Source: Acidilobaceae archaeon (lineage in GTDB: Archaea; Thermoproteota; Thermoprotei_A; Sulfolobales; Acidilobaceae). Taken from it: a DNA stretch of 48,963 bases. The notes beneath the pieces are model-generated. The model saw only the letters and a list, made by a program, of their open reading frames with translations. It did not search any database and had not been told where the DNA came from. A program made the translations under genes and the position numbers. The stretch lies in contig JALWTO010000045.1 in NCBI GenBank assembly GCA_027082825.1, positions 1-48,963 of the forward strand. The letters are read 5' to 3'. Positions 24,902-33,598 of the stretch are shown here, one piece after another; position 1 is the stretch's first letter, and every line of letters starts with the position of its first letter.

Positions 24902-25349
24902 TATCTGTTTCGATTTCTAATCTGGCTTCGGATTCTCTGTAATAGATACTGGGTATTCCTAAGATTCTTAATCTCCTTCTAAGTTCTCTGTCACTTGTTG
25001 CAACTAAGACATACTTTCTGGATGACTTAAGATCTAGTGCTAGAGCTTGAACAGCATCATCAGCCTTCATAGAGGCATATTTTCCATCCAAAAACTCAAC
25101 TCCTATTTTCTCTGCAATTTCTAATGCCTTTTCCGCAAGTCTTCTCATACTAGACTTTGGACTTTTTTCCGCAAGTCTTTTCAGCTCAATCTTGATAGCA
25201 ACGGGAGAGATAAAGGCATATGATATTTCTAAAACTTCAGAAACCATTGAGGGAGCTATTAGACCTTTCGCCATCATTATAAGAAAGTTCGTGTCTACAA
25301 TAACAATTGCCCTTACTCTTTTACTATTCCCCAGCCTATCAATCTCCAC
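24894..25349 (-). CDS. PIN-domain protein, partner gene of aIF2-gamma
   Basis: A 151-residue Fcf1/Nob1-like archaeal PIN protein (COG1412 type). The first acidic residue is in V-I-V-D-T-N-F-L-I (D19), the middle acids in [10 protein letters not shown], and the late one in [12 protein letters not shown]. Four acidic residues would coordinate metal for endoribonuclease activity. Its GTG start lies 37 bases inside the aIF2-gamma gene, and this order is widely conserved in archaea, so it is probably a house-keeping rRNA or mRNA processing factor and not a toxin. It ends against the wtpC gene with an eight-base overlap. Confidence 0.85.
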   Translation of the reverse strand: MEIDRLGNSKRVRAIVIVDTNFLIMMAKGLIAPSMVSEVLEISYAFISPVAIKIELKRLAEKSPKSSMRRLAEKALEIAEKIGVEFLDGKYASMKADDAVQALALDLKSSRKYVLVATSDRELRRRLRILGIPSIYYRESEARLEIETDII

Positions 25350-26593
25350 TTTCCTAGCACCCTTCTGCTTATAGCAACCCTAGCGCCATTCCAAGCGACA
25401 ACAGGCCTCTTGAGCTTTATCTCAACTTCATCTTTACTAACCTTTGAAGTTACACCCAAGGTTATTGCCGTTCCAGCAGTTATCATTAATGGCTCTCTTT
25501 GTCTTAATGGCTCCACCTTAACTTCCTGTTTCAGACCAACAACTCTTTCGAGAAGTTTATACTCAACCCTTAGTACATCAAGAACTGGAGGAAGTTGATC
25601 AGCCTTTCCAACAGTATTTCCAACTAGATTATCAGACTTAGTTAAAGCAGGGTCTAAAGTCGTCCCTATAGCAACTAAGCCTCCAGGTTTTGCCTCATTG
25701 ACTTCTAAAGAACCAAATCTTAAGCTTTCTATGGTCGTATAAAGAGGTTCATATTTTATTTGACCTCCAGGTTTCCTTATTGGAGTCCCAGGCCTTATTT
25801 CTATCTCATCACCAACTTTAAACACTCCTTGAATCATGCCCCCTCCTATAACACCTCCAACAAGCCTCTCTGGAGGAGTCCCAGGCCTGTTTACATCAAA
25901 ACTTCTGGCAATAAACATAAGAGGAGGTTTTGATAGATCTCTATTTGGAGTTGGTATATAACTTTCTATGGCAGCTATTATGGCATCTATATTTGCTCTC
26001 TTAAGAGCACTTACAGGTATTATTGGTGCATTCTCTGCCCAAGTTCCTCTAAGAAAGTTCTTAATTTCCTTGTAACTCTCCTTAGCTCTTTCAGGAGAAA
26101 CTACATCTACCTTATTTTGTATAACAATTAAATCCCTAACACCAATTATGTCAAGGGCTATGAAATGCTCTCTTGTCTGAGGTTGAGGACAAGGCTCGTT
26201 AGCTGCTATAACTAAGAGTGCTCCATCCATTAGGGCTGCTCCAGAGAGCATTGTTGCCATGAGTATTTCATGGCCAGGAGCATCGACATATGAAATCTTC
26301 CTGATCAGCATCGGTTTGGCCTCTGGAGAACATTCACAAACAGGCTCAGGACTATATGCAGAAATACCTTTGCAGTCCTTACAGTACCAATTAGTTCCAT
26401 CTGCATATCCGAGCTTTATTGTCATACCTCTCTTTATCTCTTCAGAATGCCTCATGGTCCAGATGCCTGTGAGTGCCTGAACCAGGGTTGTCTTTCCATG
26501 ATCTACATGACCAACAACTCCTATGTTGACTTCAGGCTGTCTCTCCACAGAGCTCCCCAAAACTCTACCACCAACAATCAAGGGAACTATCAA
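25313..26593 (-). CDS. eif2g: translation initiation factor aIF2 subunit gamma
   Basis: A 426-residue GTPase that carries initiator Met-tRNA to the small ribosomal subunit. G1 is [11 protein letters not shown]3 is D-A-P-G-H-E and G4 is N-K-V-D. The family-specific zinc knuckle is W-Y-C-K-D-C plus C-E-C. Three beta-barrel domains fill the rest. The frame opens with TTG at 26593, but about 15 residues more than usual precede E-R-Q-P-E-V-N-I-G, so a GTG before E-R-Q is a likely true start. The PIN gene follows with overlap. Alpha and beta subunits are not in this window. Confidence 0.97.
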   Translation of the reverse strand: MIVPLIVGGRVLGSSVERQPEVNIGVVGHVDHGKTTLVQALTGIWTMRHSEEIKRGMTIKLGYADGTNWYCKDCKGISAYSPEPVCECSPEAKPMLIRKISYVDAPGHEILMATMLSGAALMDGALLVIAANEPCPQPQTREHFIALDIIGVRDLIVIQNKVDVVSPERAKESYKEIKNFLRGTWAENAPIIPVSALKRANIDAIIAAIESYIPTPNRDLSKPPLMFIARSFDVNRPGTPPERLVGGVIGGGMIQGVFKVGDEIEIRPGTPIRKPGGQIKYEPLYTTIESLRFGSLEVNEAKPGGLVAIGTTLDPALTKSDNLVGNTVGKADQLPPVLDVLRVEYKLLERVVGLKQEVKVEPLRQREPLMITAGTAITLGVTSKVSKDEVEIKLKRPVVAWNGARVAISRRVLGKWRLIGWGIVKE

Positions 26594-26804
26594 TGAATAA
26601 AAGGGTTATGAAGATTTTAGAAGAGAGATAGAGGGTCATGCCGAGAGTAACTTCGAACTCATCTCCTCTAAAGCGCTTCTCAATTCCAAATGATAGGATT
26701 TGTTAAAGTTTATGTTCTATAAGTTTTCAAGAGACATATGAGAGAAAGTCCTAGGATAAGGTTATAAAAAGCAGTATACTTTTAACTTCAAGGGGGGAAT
26801 AGAA

Positions 26805-27065
26805 GTGCCAAAAGAAACCAAGGGTAGGGGCTCTAAGGAATTTAGCATTATAGAGGAAATAGGCTATCCTGCTGAAGTAATACAAATAATAGGCAAAACT
26901 GGGGTTTCTGGTGAAGTAACCCAAGTTAGAGTAAGGATTCTTGAAGGTAGAGATAAAGGAAGAATAATAACTAGAAACGTTATGGGACCTGTCAGGATAG
27001 GAGACATATTGATACTCAGAGAAACTGAAAGAGAGGCAAGAAAGCTAAGCGGTCGTCGGAGATAA
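26805..27065 (+). CDS. rps28e: 30S ribosomal protein S28e
   Basis: An 86-residue S1-like OB-fold protein. The family core [29 protein letters not shown] is followed by T-R-N-V-M-G-P-V-R-x-G-D-I-L, both diagnostic. The C-terminus [11 protein letters not shown] is basic, as usual. GTG start with GGGGGGAA upstream. In many archaea S28e sits beside L7Ae and L24e. Here an MBL-fold gene on the other strand separates it from L24e, and L7Ae is absent. Confidence 0.96.
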   Translation: MPKETKGRGSKEFSIIEEIGYPAEVIQIIGKTGVSGEVTQVRVRILEGRDKGRIITRNVMGPVRIGDILILRETEREARKLSGRRR

Positions 27066-27070
27066 ATAGA

Positions 27071-27979
27071 TCATGAAACAAGAGCTCTAACTTTCCAGGG
27101 GCTGGGGTTTCTATCAACCTCTATAAGCTTCATTCTCTCTAAGACCTCTATATATCCAACAAGGCTTCTAGTTGCGATGTATATAGTAAATTTGTCTAAT
27201 CCTTTATACAGTTCCAGGAGAAGGGTTTTAAGATCAATCCAGTCTTTACCAACAAATAATGAGAGGTTTGATATCCTTCTTATTTTGCCTGAGATTTCAT
27301 CGTGAAGTGCTTCTCCTAACTCGCTTCTTGAAAGTTCATATTTTCCATGTCCTGGATGGGCCAATTTCCAAGATGGGTCCGAGAGTATCATAAATGCTGT
27401 TTTCATATATGATTGAACATTTCTAAGAGCAACAGAACCCTCAGGAACGACATTGTCTCCTATGAAGAAGTGCTCTCCTATTAGAAAACAGGCATGATCA
27501 TCACTATGACCAGGGCATTCATAAACTGTTGCCTTAACTTCCTTAAGTCCAGGACACTCCCTTAAATCATATATGTTAACTCTCTTTAAGGCTTCACCTA
27601 TCCTTTCATAAAATGTCAGATAAATCTTAAATATTTTCATTACATCCTCATCAAGAGAGAACCCTACGGCCCTTCCTATATATTTCATTCTGTCTATAAA
27701 AACATCAGGATTTGTGAGTTCGATAGTTTTCTTACTTGCACATATGGGGATTCCCTTCTTTGAGAGATTTACAATTCCTCTTATATGATCCCAATGAAAG
27801 TGGGTTAAAATCACATAATCTGCTCTAAATGCCTCTCTAAAAGGATTCTCTTTAGGTCCAGCATCTATCAGAAGTTTCACAACATTAGTTTCAACCAGAT
27901 AATAGTTAGCAGGCCTGTCGAGACTTATCTCAGTAGAGCTGAAAGGTATTACTTTCATTTCGTTGAAATTCTCCCCCAT
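27071..27979 (-). CDS. metallo-beta-lactamase fold hydrolase with C-terminal helical domain
   Basis: A 302-residue protein. Metal-site motif H60-F-H62-W-D64-H65, then the zinc His and Asp in P-G-H-S-D-D-H and F-I-G-D-N-V, and a final His in A-H-P-G-H-G. The last 90 residues form a helical or winged extension (R-R-I-S-N-L to the end). The layout resembles glyoxalase-II/LACTB2-like hydrolases, including nuclease or thioesterase activities, and no substrate can be told from the sequence. It lies between S28e and L24e but on the opposite strand. The start at 27979 has M-G-E-N-F; a later Met (M-K-V-I-P) is an alternative. Confidence 0.9.
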   Translation of the reverse strand: MGENFNEMKVIPFSSTEISLDRPANYYLVETNVVKLLIDAGPKENPFREAFRADYVILTHFHWDHIRGIVNLSKKGIPICASKKTIELTNPDVFIDRMKYIGRAVGFSLDEDVMKIFKIYLTFYERIGEALKRVNIYDLRECPGLKEVKATVYECPGHSDDHACFLIGEHFFIGDNVVPEGSVALRNVQSYMKTAFMILSDPSWKLAHPGHGKYELSRSELGEALHDEISGKIRRISNLSLFVGKDWIDLKTLLLELYKGLDKFTIYIATRSLVGYIEVLERMKLIEVDRNPSPWKVRALVS

Positions 27980-28077
27980 TTTTAGATCGCCACCACCTCT
28001 ATAGTTTTGCTAGGGTTAAAGATTTTAGACTCCCCTAAGAATGTGCATCAATAGGAGATAGATGGAGGGTTATAAAA

Positions 28078-28263
28078 ATGCCTAAGATGAAGACATGTGC
28101 ATTCTGCGGAAGAACAATAGAGCCTGGAACAGGTATGATGTATGTTACTAAAAGGGGAGAAATACTCTGGTTCTGCAGTAGTAAATGCTTTAAGAATTAC
28201 ATAAAGTTAAAGAGAAAGAAAGCAAAAATAACATGGGCTAGAAAGAGGATGGAATTAGCTTGA
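28078..28263 (+). CDS. rpl24e: 50S ribosomal protein L24e
   Basis: A 61-residue zinc-ribbon protein. C-A-F-C-G-R-T-I-E-P-G-T-G supplies the first Cys pair and F-C-S-S-K-C-F-K-N-Y the second, the complete L24e finger. The Lys/Arg-rich tail is normal. ATG at 28078, with GGAGGGT eight bases upstream. Monocistronic by appearance: a long AT-rich gap follows. Confidence 0.97.
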   Translation: MPKMKTCAFCGRTIEPGTGMMYVTKRGEILWFCSSKCFKNYIKLKRKKAKITWARKRMELA

Positions 28264-28344
28264 TTGTTATCTTAAGTTTTAAAATAAGTTCAAAGTTTAT
28301 ATTAGATTTTATAAAATAATAAAGCATCTCCTGGAGAATATTTT

Positions 28345-29091
28345 TCATTTCTCCTTCAACTCATTATCTATTAAAATCATCTTAGAATTAAGAGCTTTTG
28401 GAACCATAAGTCCTGAAATCTGAAGCAAGAACCCCATTTCCCAAAAGGCTGTCAGAATAGATGCGTAGGAAGTATGACCTAAAGATGCAAGGATTAATAT
28501 TGATGACAAAGATATTAATGTCCCAGTACTGGCAAGGCTTGGTTCTTTAGAGAATAGGCATCTTTTTTCAGGCCAAGAAAATATTATAAATAAAAGTCCA
28601 GCTGCTATGCTTGACATAAGCATTCCCCAATATCTGAAGTCAATAAATATAAACAATGGTATAGAAAGGAGGAGAAGGAATGCATGAAGTCTTTTAGTTA
28701 TCTTCATTGACACAAATGAAACTGTTACCATAATTACCGATATTAATATAATTCTTTCTAACGTATTTAGGCTAGCAACCAATGGGAGGAAAAGAAGCGA
28801 GTATATACACTTATAATTTTTGGTCATAGTGCATGAAGTTATCATAAAAACTATAGCAAGAGTTGCAGATATGTAATAGTCTCTAGTCATGAAGAATAGT
28901 ATTGAGGCAAAGGCTAATATCAACGTAAGAACCTTCTGGCTATCTTTGTTACCGAAAATTAATGGAAGAAGAAGTAATAGAAGAATTACATCGGCTAAAA
29001 CATTTATACTTCTAGCAATCAGAATGGGAAGAGCTATTGCACCGGCAAGGGCTAATGATATACATGCCAAGGTACCTTTATCATCATTCAA
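28345..29091 (-). CDS. multipass membrane protein of the heme O synthase operon
   Basis: Unrecognised 248-residue protein with eight or more hydrophobic stretches and few charges, ending in a short charged tail. Its start is two bases past the stop of the heme O synthase gene, so it is almost certainly co-expressed and may act in heme transport or oxidase assembly. It does not show the His pairs of a CtaA heme A synthase, which would be the obvious expectation, so no function is claimed. Confidence 0.7.
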   Translation of the reverse strand: MNDDKGTLACISLALAGAIALPILIARSINVLADVILLLLLLPLIFGNKDSQKVLTLILAFASILFFMTRDYYISATLAIVFMITSCTMTKNYKCIYSLLFLPLVASLNTLERIILISVIMVTVSFVSMKITKRLHAFLLLLSIPLFIFIDFRYWGMLMSSIAAGLLFIIFSWPEKRCLFSKEPSLASTGTLISLSSILILASLGHTSYASILTAFWEMGFLLQISGLMVPKALNSKMILIDNELKEK

Positions 29092-29092
29092 A

Positions 29093-29986
29093 TCAGATCA
29101 CCAATGTTTTTAGTATAAGAAGTCTGAAATCTATTGGAAGTAATAAGAAAACAGTTGCAATAATAGGGCTTGCGAACTTGAACATTTCTCTGGCCATCTT
29201 CTTCGTAGGTCTTTTTTCCCAGTTGTTAACCTTCTTGATGGCCATCAGAACGAGGATTGAGGTTACAATCGCAGATATAAAACCATAACCTCTTAGAATA
29301 AGGAATCCCCAAGCAAGACCTGCCATCAGTCCTAAAGATATTTTTATTAAAGTGGCTACATTTTTTATACTAAGAACTGTAGGTGCCATAGGAACTCCAG
29401 CTTTTACATAATCTTCCTTATAATAATAACTTATAAACCATATGTGCATAGGAATCCATGCCATAACTATTGCTGAAAGAAGGACTCCTGCAAGATCAAA
29501 GATTCCTCTTCCAGCTGCCCATCCTCCTAGTGCTGGCATACCTCCAGCTATACCTCCCAGAAGTATATTAGTCACTGTTCTTCTCTTTGCTATTTCTGTA
29601 TACATTATTATATCAGAATAAAGCCCTATGAGAACTGAGAGAGCTACATACTTATTTATTGCTATTGCAGAGAGTAATCCTATTGACATTAGAAGAATTA
29701 TTCCTAGTAAAGCTTCTCCTCTACTGAGGCTCTTCACAACAAGAGGTCTATTTTTTGTCCTTTCCATAATTGAATCAATATCTGTTTCTAGATACATGTT
29801 AAGGGCCGTAACCCCTCCAATAGCACCAATAGCTGTTAGTGTAAGAAATAGAAGGATTTCTAAAGATAATAACCTTGTTGAGGCTAGATATGCACCATAC
29901 ATGGTTATAGATAAAAGTATAAGCTGCATAGGCTTGGTCATGGTTATAATATCCTTAATTTTTCTCGATGTTCCCCTAATTATCAA
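29093..29986 (-). CDS. ctaB: protoheme IX farnesyltransferase (heme O synthase)
   Basis: A 297-residue UbiA-superfamily prenyltransferase with eight or nine helices. The first Asp-rich motif reads N-M-Y-L-E-T-D-I-D-S-I-M-E-R-T-K-N-R-P-L, the exact CtaB/CyoE signature (NxxxDxxxD with R-T-x-x-R-P). The second region has Y-Y-K-E-D-Y-V-K-A-G-V-P-M, also standard. It adds a farnesyl group to heme B for a heme-copper oxidase, implying aerobic or microaerobic respiration in this organism. TTG start. A membrane gene follows. Confidence 0.94.
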   Translation of the reverse strand: MIIRGTSRKIKDIITMTKPMQLILLSITMYGAYLASTRLLSLEILLFLTLTAIGAIGGVTALNMYLETDIDSIMERTKNRPLVVKSLSRGEALLGIILLMSIGLLSAIAINKYVALSVLIGLYSDIIMYTEIAKRRTVTNILLGGIAGGMPALGGWAAGRGIFDLAGVLLSAIVMAWIPMHIWFISYYYKEDYVKAGVPMAPTVLSIKNVATLIKISLGLMAGLAWGFLILRGYGFISAIVTSILVLMAIKKVNNWEKRPTKKMAREMFKFASPIIATVFLLLPIDFRLLILKTLVI

Positions 29987-30073
29987 CTCTCTTATCCTAA
30001 TCAGGAAAGAAATAAGTAAAGACTAATAACTCTTGAGCTTTACTAAATGGGGTTTCATAAATATCATATATAT

Positions 30074-30817
30074 TTAATAGGAAAGAAATCCCAGTTCCAG
30101 GCTTTTAAGTTTTGGAATGGATGTTCCAAGAATAAGAGGTCTTTTCATTCTTTTTATTTTAATGAAGTCATTCTCGTCAACAAATCCCATTCTAAGCATG
30201 TAAGATACACAGCTATCGGTTGCTGCAGCTCCAGCTAGGCCTCCATTTACTAGAAACTCTAATGTACTCTTGATATCAGCAACAGAAAGTCCGCAGGAAC
30301 CATGAGGATGTGTGTGATAAATTACCTTCGAAAACCATACAGCTGGCAGGGAGACTCTGAAATGTTCTCCTTCAAATATTGCCACAGAGCCTGTCTTAAG
30401 ATACATGATCATAAATTCTATTCCATCCCTTGATGTCTTTAGAGCCAAAGATCTGATCATAGTTGAGTCTAGACTCACAGGAGCTAGAGAGGTCTTGATA
30501 TAAAGATCTCTTAAGCTTCGTCCATCTTCAAACCTCATCTCAGGATCTCCAAAAACCTCTACGTTAACATCAATATCGTCTATGTATTCATCTCTGATCA
30601 ATCCTCTCTCAGGAACTCCTATACTGACCTTAAGACTTCCGCCAGAAAGGCGATCAATCTTGGAAAGGACATCCCAAGGATCTCCAAGCCACCAAGGTAC
30701 ATCCACTGAAAGCATTTCAAAGCTCTCATCCCAAACATCTTCAACAGCTGCTATAACACTGGAGATAACTGCTATGTATTTTGAGGCTCTTGTAACTATG
30801 AGCTCCTGTTTCTTCAA
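30074..30817 (-). CDS. JAMM/MPN-motif protein with unknown N-terminal domain
   Basis: A 247-residue protein. The back half carries I-Y-H168-T-H170-P-x6-S178-V-A-D181-I, exactly the JAMM (MPN+) zinc-protease signature HxHPx6SxxD, with E134 in G-I-E-F-M as candidate catalytic Glu. JAMM proteins remove ubiquitin-like modifiers or cleave isopeptide bonds. The first 120 residues are unlike any family I know and contain W-D-E-S and V-P-W-W-L-G-D-P-W. TTG start at 30817. Divergent from the methyltransferase gene, with a short gap that must hold both promoters. No SAMP- or E1-like genes are adjacent. Confidence 0.75.
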   Translation of the reverse strand: MKKQELIVTRASKYIAVISSVIAAVEDVWDESFEMLSVDVPWWLGDPWDVLSKIDRLSGGSLKVSIGVPERGLIRDEYIDDIDVNVEVFGDPEMRFEDGRSLRDLYIKTSLAPVSLDSTMIRSLALKTSRDGIEFMIMYLKTGSVAIFEGEHFRVSLPAVWFSKVIYHTHPHGSCGLSVADIKSTLEFLVNGGLAGAAATDSCVSYMLRMGFVDENDFIKIKRMKRPLILGTSIPKLKSLELGFLSY

Positions 30818-30892
30818 CTATCCATTCCCTTAGAAAAATCTTAAGAAGCATCACTTATAACTGGTAACGCAACTAGAAGTTTGGGAGCCTAA

Positions 30893-31630
30893 TTGAACAA
30901 GCTATGGAAAGAAGTTATCTCAAGCATAGAGAAGCTTTCAGAAACCGGATGTTACGAGAGAATAAATAGGTTCATGAGCTTTCTTACAGTAGATTATCTT
31001 AGAAAAAAGCTAGTTAGTAATGTTAGAGGAGAGGTAATTATTGATGCTGGAAGTGGCCCAGGAAATCTTTCTTCAGTGGCATGTAGAAGAGCTTCAAACT
31101 TGAAAAAATTGGTATTAATTGATCCATCAGGGCCTATGGTAATGCAAGCATTAAAAACACTTAGAAGAACTTGTTCCAGACGTGATATGGACATTATAGC
31201 TATTCTAGGGATTTTTGAGAGTCTTCCTCTAAAGGATTCTAGTGTTGATTCAATAATTACTTCATTTGCGTTTAGAGATGCCATTAACTATTCCATTGCT
31301 CTTAATGAATTCTGGAGAATCTTGAAGCCCAATGGAATATTAGGTATATTGGATCTTTATAGACCGTCAAATAATATTTTAGGGTTTGTTGTTAGGAGCT
31401 ATCTAACTGTGATTCCTCCATTAGGATCTCTGATTTTGGGTTGTCCAAAAATGATAAAAGCTTACTGGCTTTTAAAAAAGACCATAGACAATATGCTCAC
31501 AGAAGTTCAACTGATAAAGATGCTCAAAGAGAGATTTGAGGTGGTTAAATTTAAGAGTTTCTATCCTGGAGTAGGTCTTTGGATTGCCACTTCAAAGAGG
31601 AGTGAGTTTTGTCAAAAAGAGTCTCATTAG
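30893..31630 (+). CDS. SAM-dependent methyltransferase, UbiE/MenG-like
   Basis: A 245-residue class I methyltransferase. SAM motif I is V-I-I-D-A-G-S-G-P-G-N-L, motif II L-V-L-I-D-P-S, and motif III L-P-L-K-D-S-S-V-D-S-I-I-T-S-F-A-F-R-D. F-x-F-R-D/N is typical for UbiE/MenG quinone C-methylases, as is the downstream W-R-I-L-K-P-N-G-I-L-G-I-L-D. A role in menaquinone or related quinone methylation fits the respiratory genes nearby, but other small-molecule substrates are possible. TTG start. Its last codons overlap the NfeD-like gene, so they are co-translated. Confidence 0.8.
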   Translation: MNKLWKEVISSIEKLSETGCYERINRFMSFLTVDYLRKKLVSNVRGEVIIDAGSGPGNLSSVACRRASNLKKLVLIDPSGPMVMQALKTLRRTCSRRDMDIIAILGIFESLPLKDSSVDSIITSFAFRDAINYSIALNEFWRILKPNGILGILDLYRPSNNILGFVVRSYLTVIPPLGSLILGCPKMIKAYWLLKKTIDNMLTEVQLIKMLKERFEVVKFKSFYPGVGLWIATSKRSEFCQKESH

Positions 31631-32007
31631 AGATATATGTAGCTCTCCTCGATGAGTTTATAATAGCCTTAGCAATTTCAATTATAATAATGATTGTACT
31701 CAGAGGTTATGGTATTGTGAGCTGGAAACTCTTTGCATCTATTACAGCTACAATAGTTATTGTAGGAACTCTCTTATTCCTGGCTATAGTTAAGGTCTAC
31801 AAAAGAGGTCCTCAGGTAGGAAGAGAGGCCATAATAGGTGCTTTAGGAGAAGCTCTTACCGATATCAAGAATGAGGGCTTTGTTCTTGTTGAAGGAGAGA
31901 TTTGGAGAGCAAGGTCCAAAGACCTTGAAGTTATCATTAAGAAAGGAGAGAAAGTGAAAGTAATTTCATTAGACGGTTTAACTCTGATTGTTGAAAAAGT
32001 TGAGTGA
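31609..32007 (+). CDS. small NfeD-like membrane protein
   Basis: A 132-residue protein with two adjacent helices (about 15-32 and 40-61) followed by an OB-fold (about 70-132). That fold carries the NfeD C-terminal pattern: G-x-x-G-E-A-L-T-D-I, G-F-V-L-V-E-G-E-I-W-R-A-R-S, I-K-K-G-E-K-V-K-V and D-G-L-T-L-I-V. These proteins act with stomatin-like SPFH proteins in membrane quality control. No SPFH gene is adjacent. The TTG start lies inside the methyltransferase gene (22-base overlap). Confidence 0.78.
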   Translation: MSKRVSLEIYVALLDEFIIALAISIIIMIVLRGYGIVSWKLFASITATIVIVGTLLFLAIVKVYKRGPQVGREAIIGALGEALTDIKNEGFVLVEGEIWRARSKDLEVIIKKGEKVKVISLDGLTLIVEKVE

Positions 32008-32008
32008 A

Positions 32009-32302
32009 CTATCCAAACTTATACCAGACTCCATAACCTCCAGGAGGATATTCCCAAGAGACAGCTCCATAGGGACATATCAGCCTACAGGTTCCACATT
32101 CTAGACAGCCCTCATATATAAACACTAATTTTCCGTTCTCATCAAGCTGGTAAAGACCAGCAGGACATGCATATATACATGGTTTTTCTTCACATTTTTC
32201 ACATTTACTTGTATCAACAATTATATGGGGCTCTTTATATATGTTGAACTTTGTTAGGGTGAGTCTTCTTTCAATCGAAATTATCTCCTTTGATTTAGAC
32301 AT
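32009..32302 (-). CDS. fixX: FixX/EtfX-type ferredoxin
   Basis: A 97-residue protein. Two cysteine sets are present: C-E-K-C-x4-C-x3-C-P and C-L-E-C-x2-C-x3-C-P. The tail S-W-E-Y-P-P-G-G-Y-G-V-W-Y-K-F-G is nearly universal in FixX. It passes electrons between FixAB/FixC and quinone. The start overlaps the fixC stop as TAATG. Last gene of the acyl-CoA dehydrogenase operon. Confidence 0.95.
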   Translation of the reverse strand: MSKSKEIISIERRLTLTKFNIYKEPHIIVDTSKCEKCEEKPCIYACPAGLYQLDENGKLVFIYEGCLECGTCRLICPYGAVSWEYPPGGYGVWYKFG

Positions 32303-33594
32303 TATATTGCACCTCTTGCCTTAATGATATCTGAGAGCAGGGTTATGATGTTTATTCCATGGTTTTTCATAGATTCTTTAAGAGCTGGATATATTCTTTT
32401 TGTCCTTTCTTCTGTGGTATATGCAACGGAAAGAACATCACAAACTACCTCTGGATAATCTTTGTATAATCTTTCATTTTCAAGAAATTCTGGAAGTTTT
32501 GAGAACTCCTTTAGATTCTTAATTATAGTGCTATCGTCAAGCAACTCTTTATAATAAGAAAGAGTCTTTTCGTCTCTTTTTCCTGTTTCATGTGCTTTAG
32601 CTATTGCCTCAGCCGCAATTCTTCCTGATTCAATGGCCATATCAACACCTCTGATAGTGAAGCCCGTATTTAGGAGAAAACCAGCGGCGTCTCCAACTAT
32701 CACATATCCATTTCCATAAGGCTTCTTTACAACGTCTAAAAAACCTCCTTCTCTTGTTAGATGAGCCGAGTATTCTATGAGGGTTCCATCTCTAACAAGA
32801 TCTCTAATCGCTGGATGGATTCTGAGGAGTTCTGCTAAATCTTTCATTGCAATCTTCTTTTCTCTGATCGCAGAAAGTCTAACAACAGCTCCAAGAGTTA
32901 TGTATTCCTTCATAGTATATAGAAATCCTCCCCCAGCGACTCCTAAAAGAGGATATCCTAATATGAACTCTGCGACACCTTCCCAATCATTAACATTAAA
33001 TCTTTCATTTATAATCTCTTTTTTAACTCTTATCACTTCTTTGACTCCTAAAGCTGTGGTTGAAAGTCTAGGTTCATTTCTGAGTTTATGTCTTTCACTC
33101 AACAATGTATTTATTCCTTCAGCTATGACTACATAATCAGAATAAAGTTCCTCTCCTCCAGTTCTAACTCCGCTAGCATATTCGTCTTTAAACAATATTT
33201 CATCTACTTTAGTACTAGTTAGAACCATTGCTCCTTCTTCCTCCGCCTTTTCAGCAAGCCATGCAACGAACTTGCTTAGGAAGGCTGTAAAGCTATCATA
33301 TCTACCATCTTCTGATCTGTATGGCCTAAACTCTATTGTAACGGTAGAGTCTTTGCATGAGATTGCCAGCCTCTCTCTTCGAACCCATCTCTCTACTGGT
33401 GCTTCTTTTCTCCATCCAGGAAAATGTCTATCTAACACATAAGAGTAAATTCTTCCTCCAAAGACATTTTTCGATCCAGACTCAGGGCCTCTTTCAAGTA
33501 CGACAGTTTCTATTCCTTTCTTCGCAAGAAAGTATGCTGTACTAAGACCAGCTGGTCCTCCTCCAATTACTATAACATCGAATTTTTCTGACAA
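32302..33594 (-). CDS. fixC: FixC/EtfC-type ETF:quinone oxidoreductase
   Basis: A 430-residue FAD protein. The dinucleotide motif I-G-G-G-P-A-G-L-S-T-A-Y is at the N-terminus and L-E-R-G-P-E-S-G follows. G-D-A-A-G-F-L-L-N-T-G is the FAD-binding GD box. It accepts electrons from the EtfAB flavoprotein and, with FixX, hands them to the membrane quinone. Four bases separate it from fixB and it overlaps fixX. The length matches FixC (about 430). Confidence 0.95.
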   Translation of the reverse strand: MSEKFDVIVIGGGPAGLSTAYFLAKKGIETVVLERGPESGSKNVFGGRIYSYVLDRHFPGWRKEAPVERWVRRERLAISCKDSTVTIEFRPYRSEDGRYDSFTAFLSKFVAWLAEKAEEEGAMVLTSTKVDEILFKDEYASGVRTGGEELYSDYVVIAEGINTLLSERHKLRNEPRLSTTALGVKEVIRVKKEIINERFNVNDWEGVAEFILGYPLLGVAGGGFLYTMKEYITLGAVVRLSAIREKKIAMKDLAELLRIHPAIRDLVRDGTLIEYSAHLTREGGFLDVVKKPYGNGYVIVGDAAGFLLNTGFTIRGVDMAIESGRIAAEAIAKAHETGKRDEKTLSYYKELLDDSTIIKNLKEFSKLPEFLENERLYKDYPEVVCDVLSVAYTTEERTKRIYPALKESMKNHGINIITLLSDIIKARGAI

Positions 33595-33598
33595 TATC

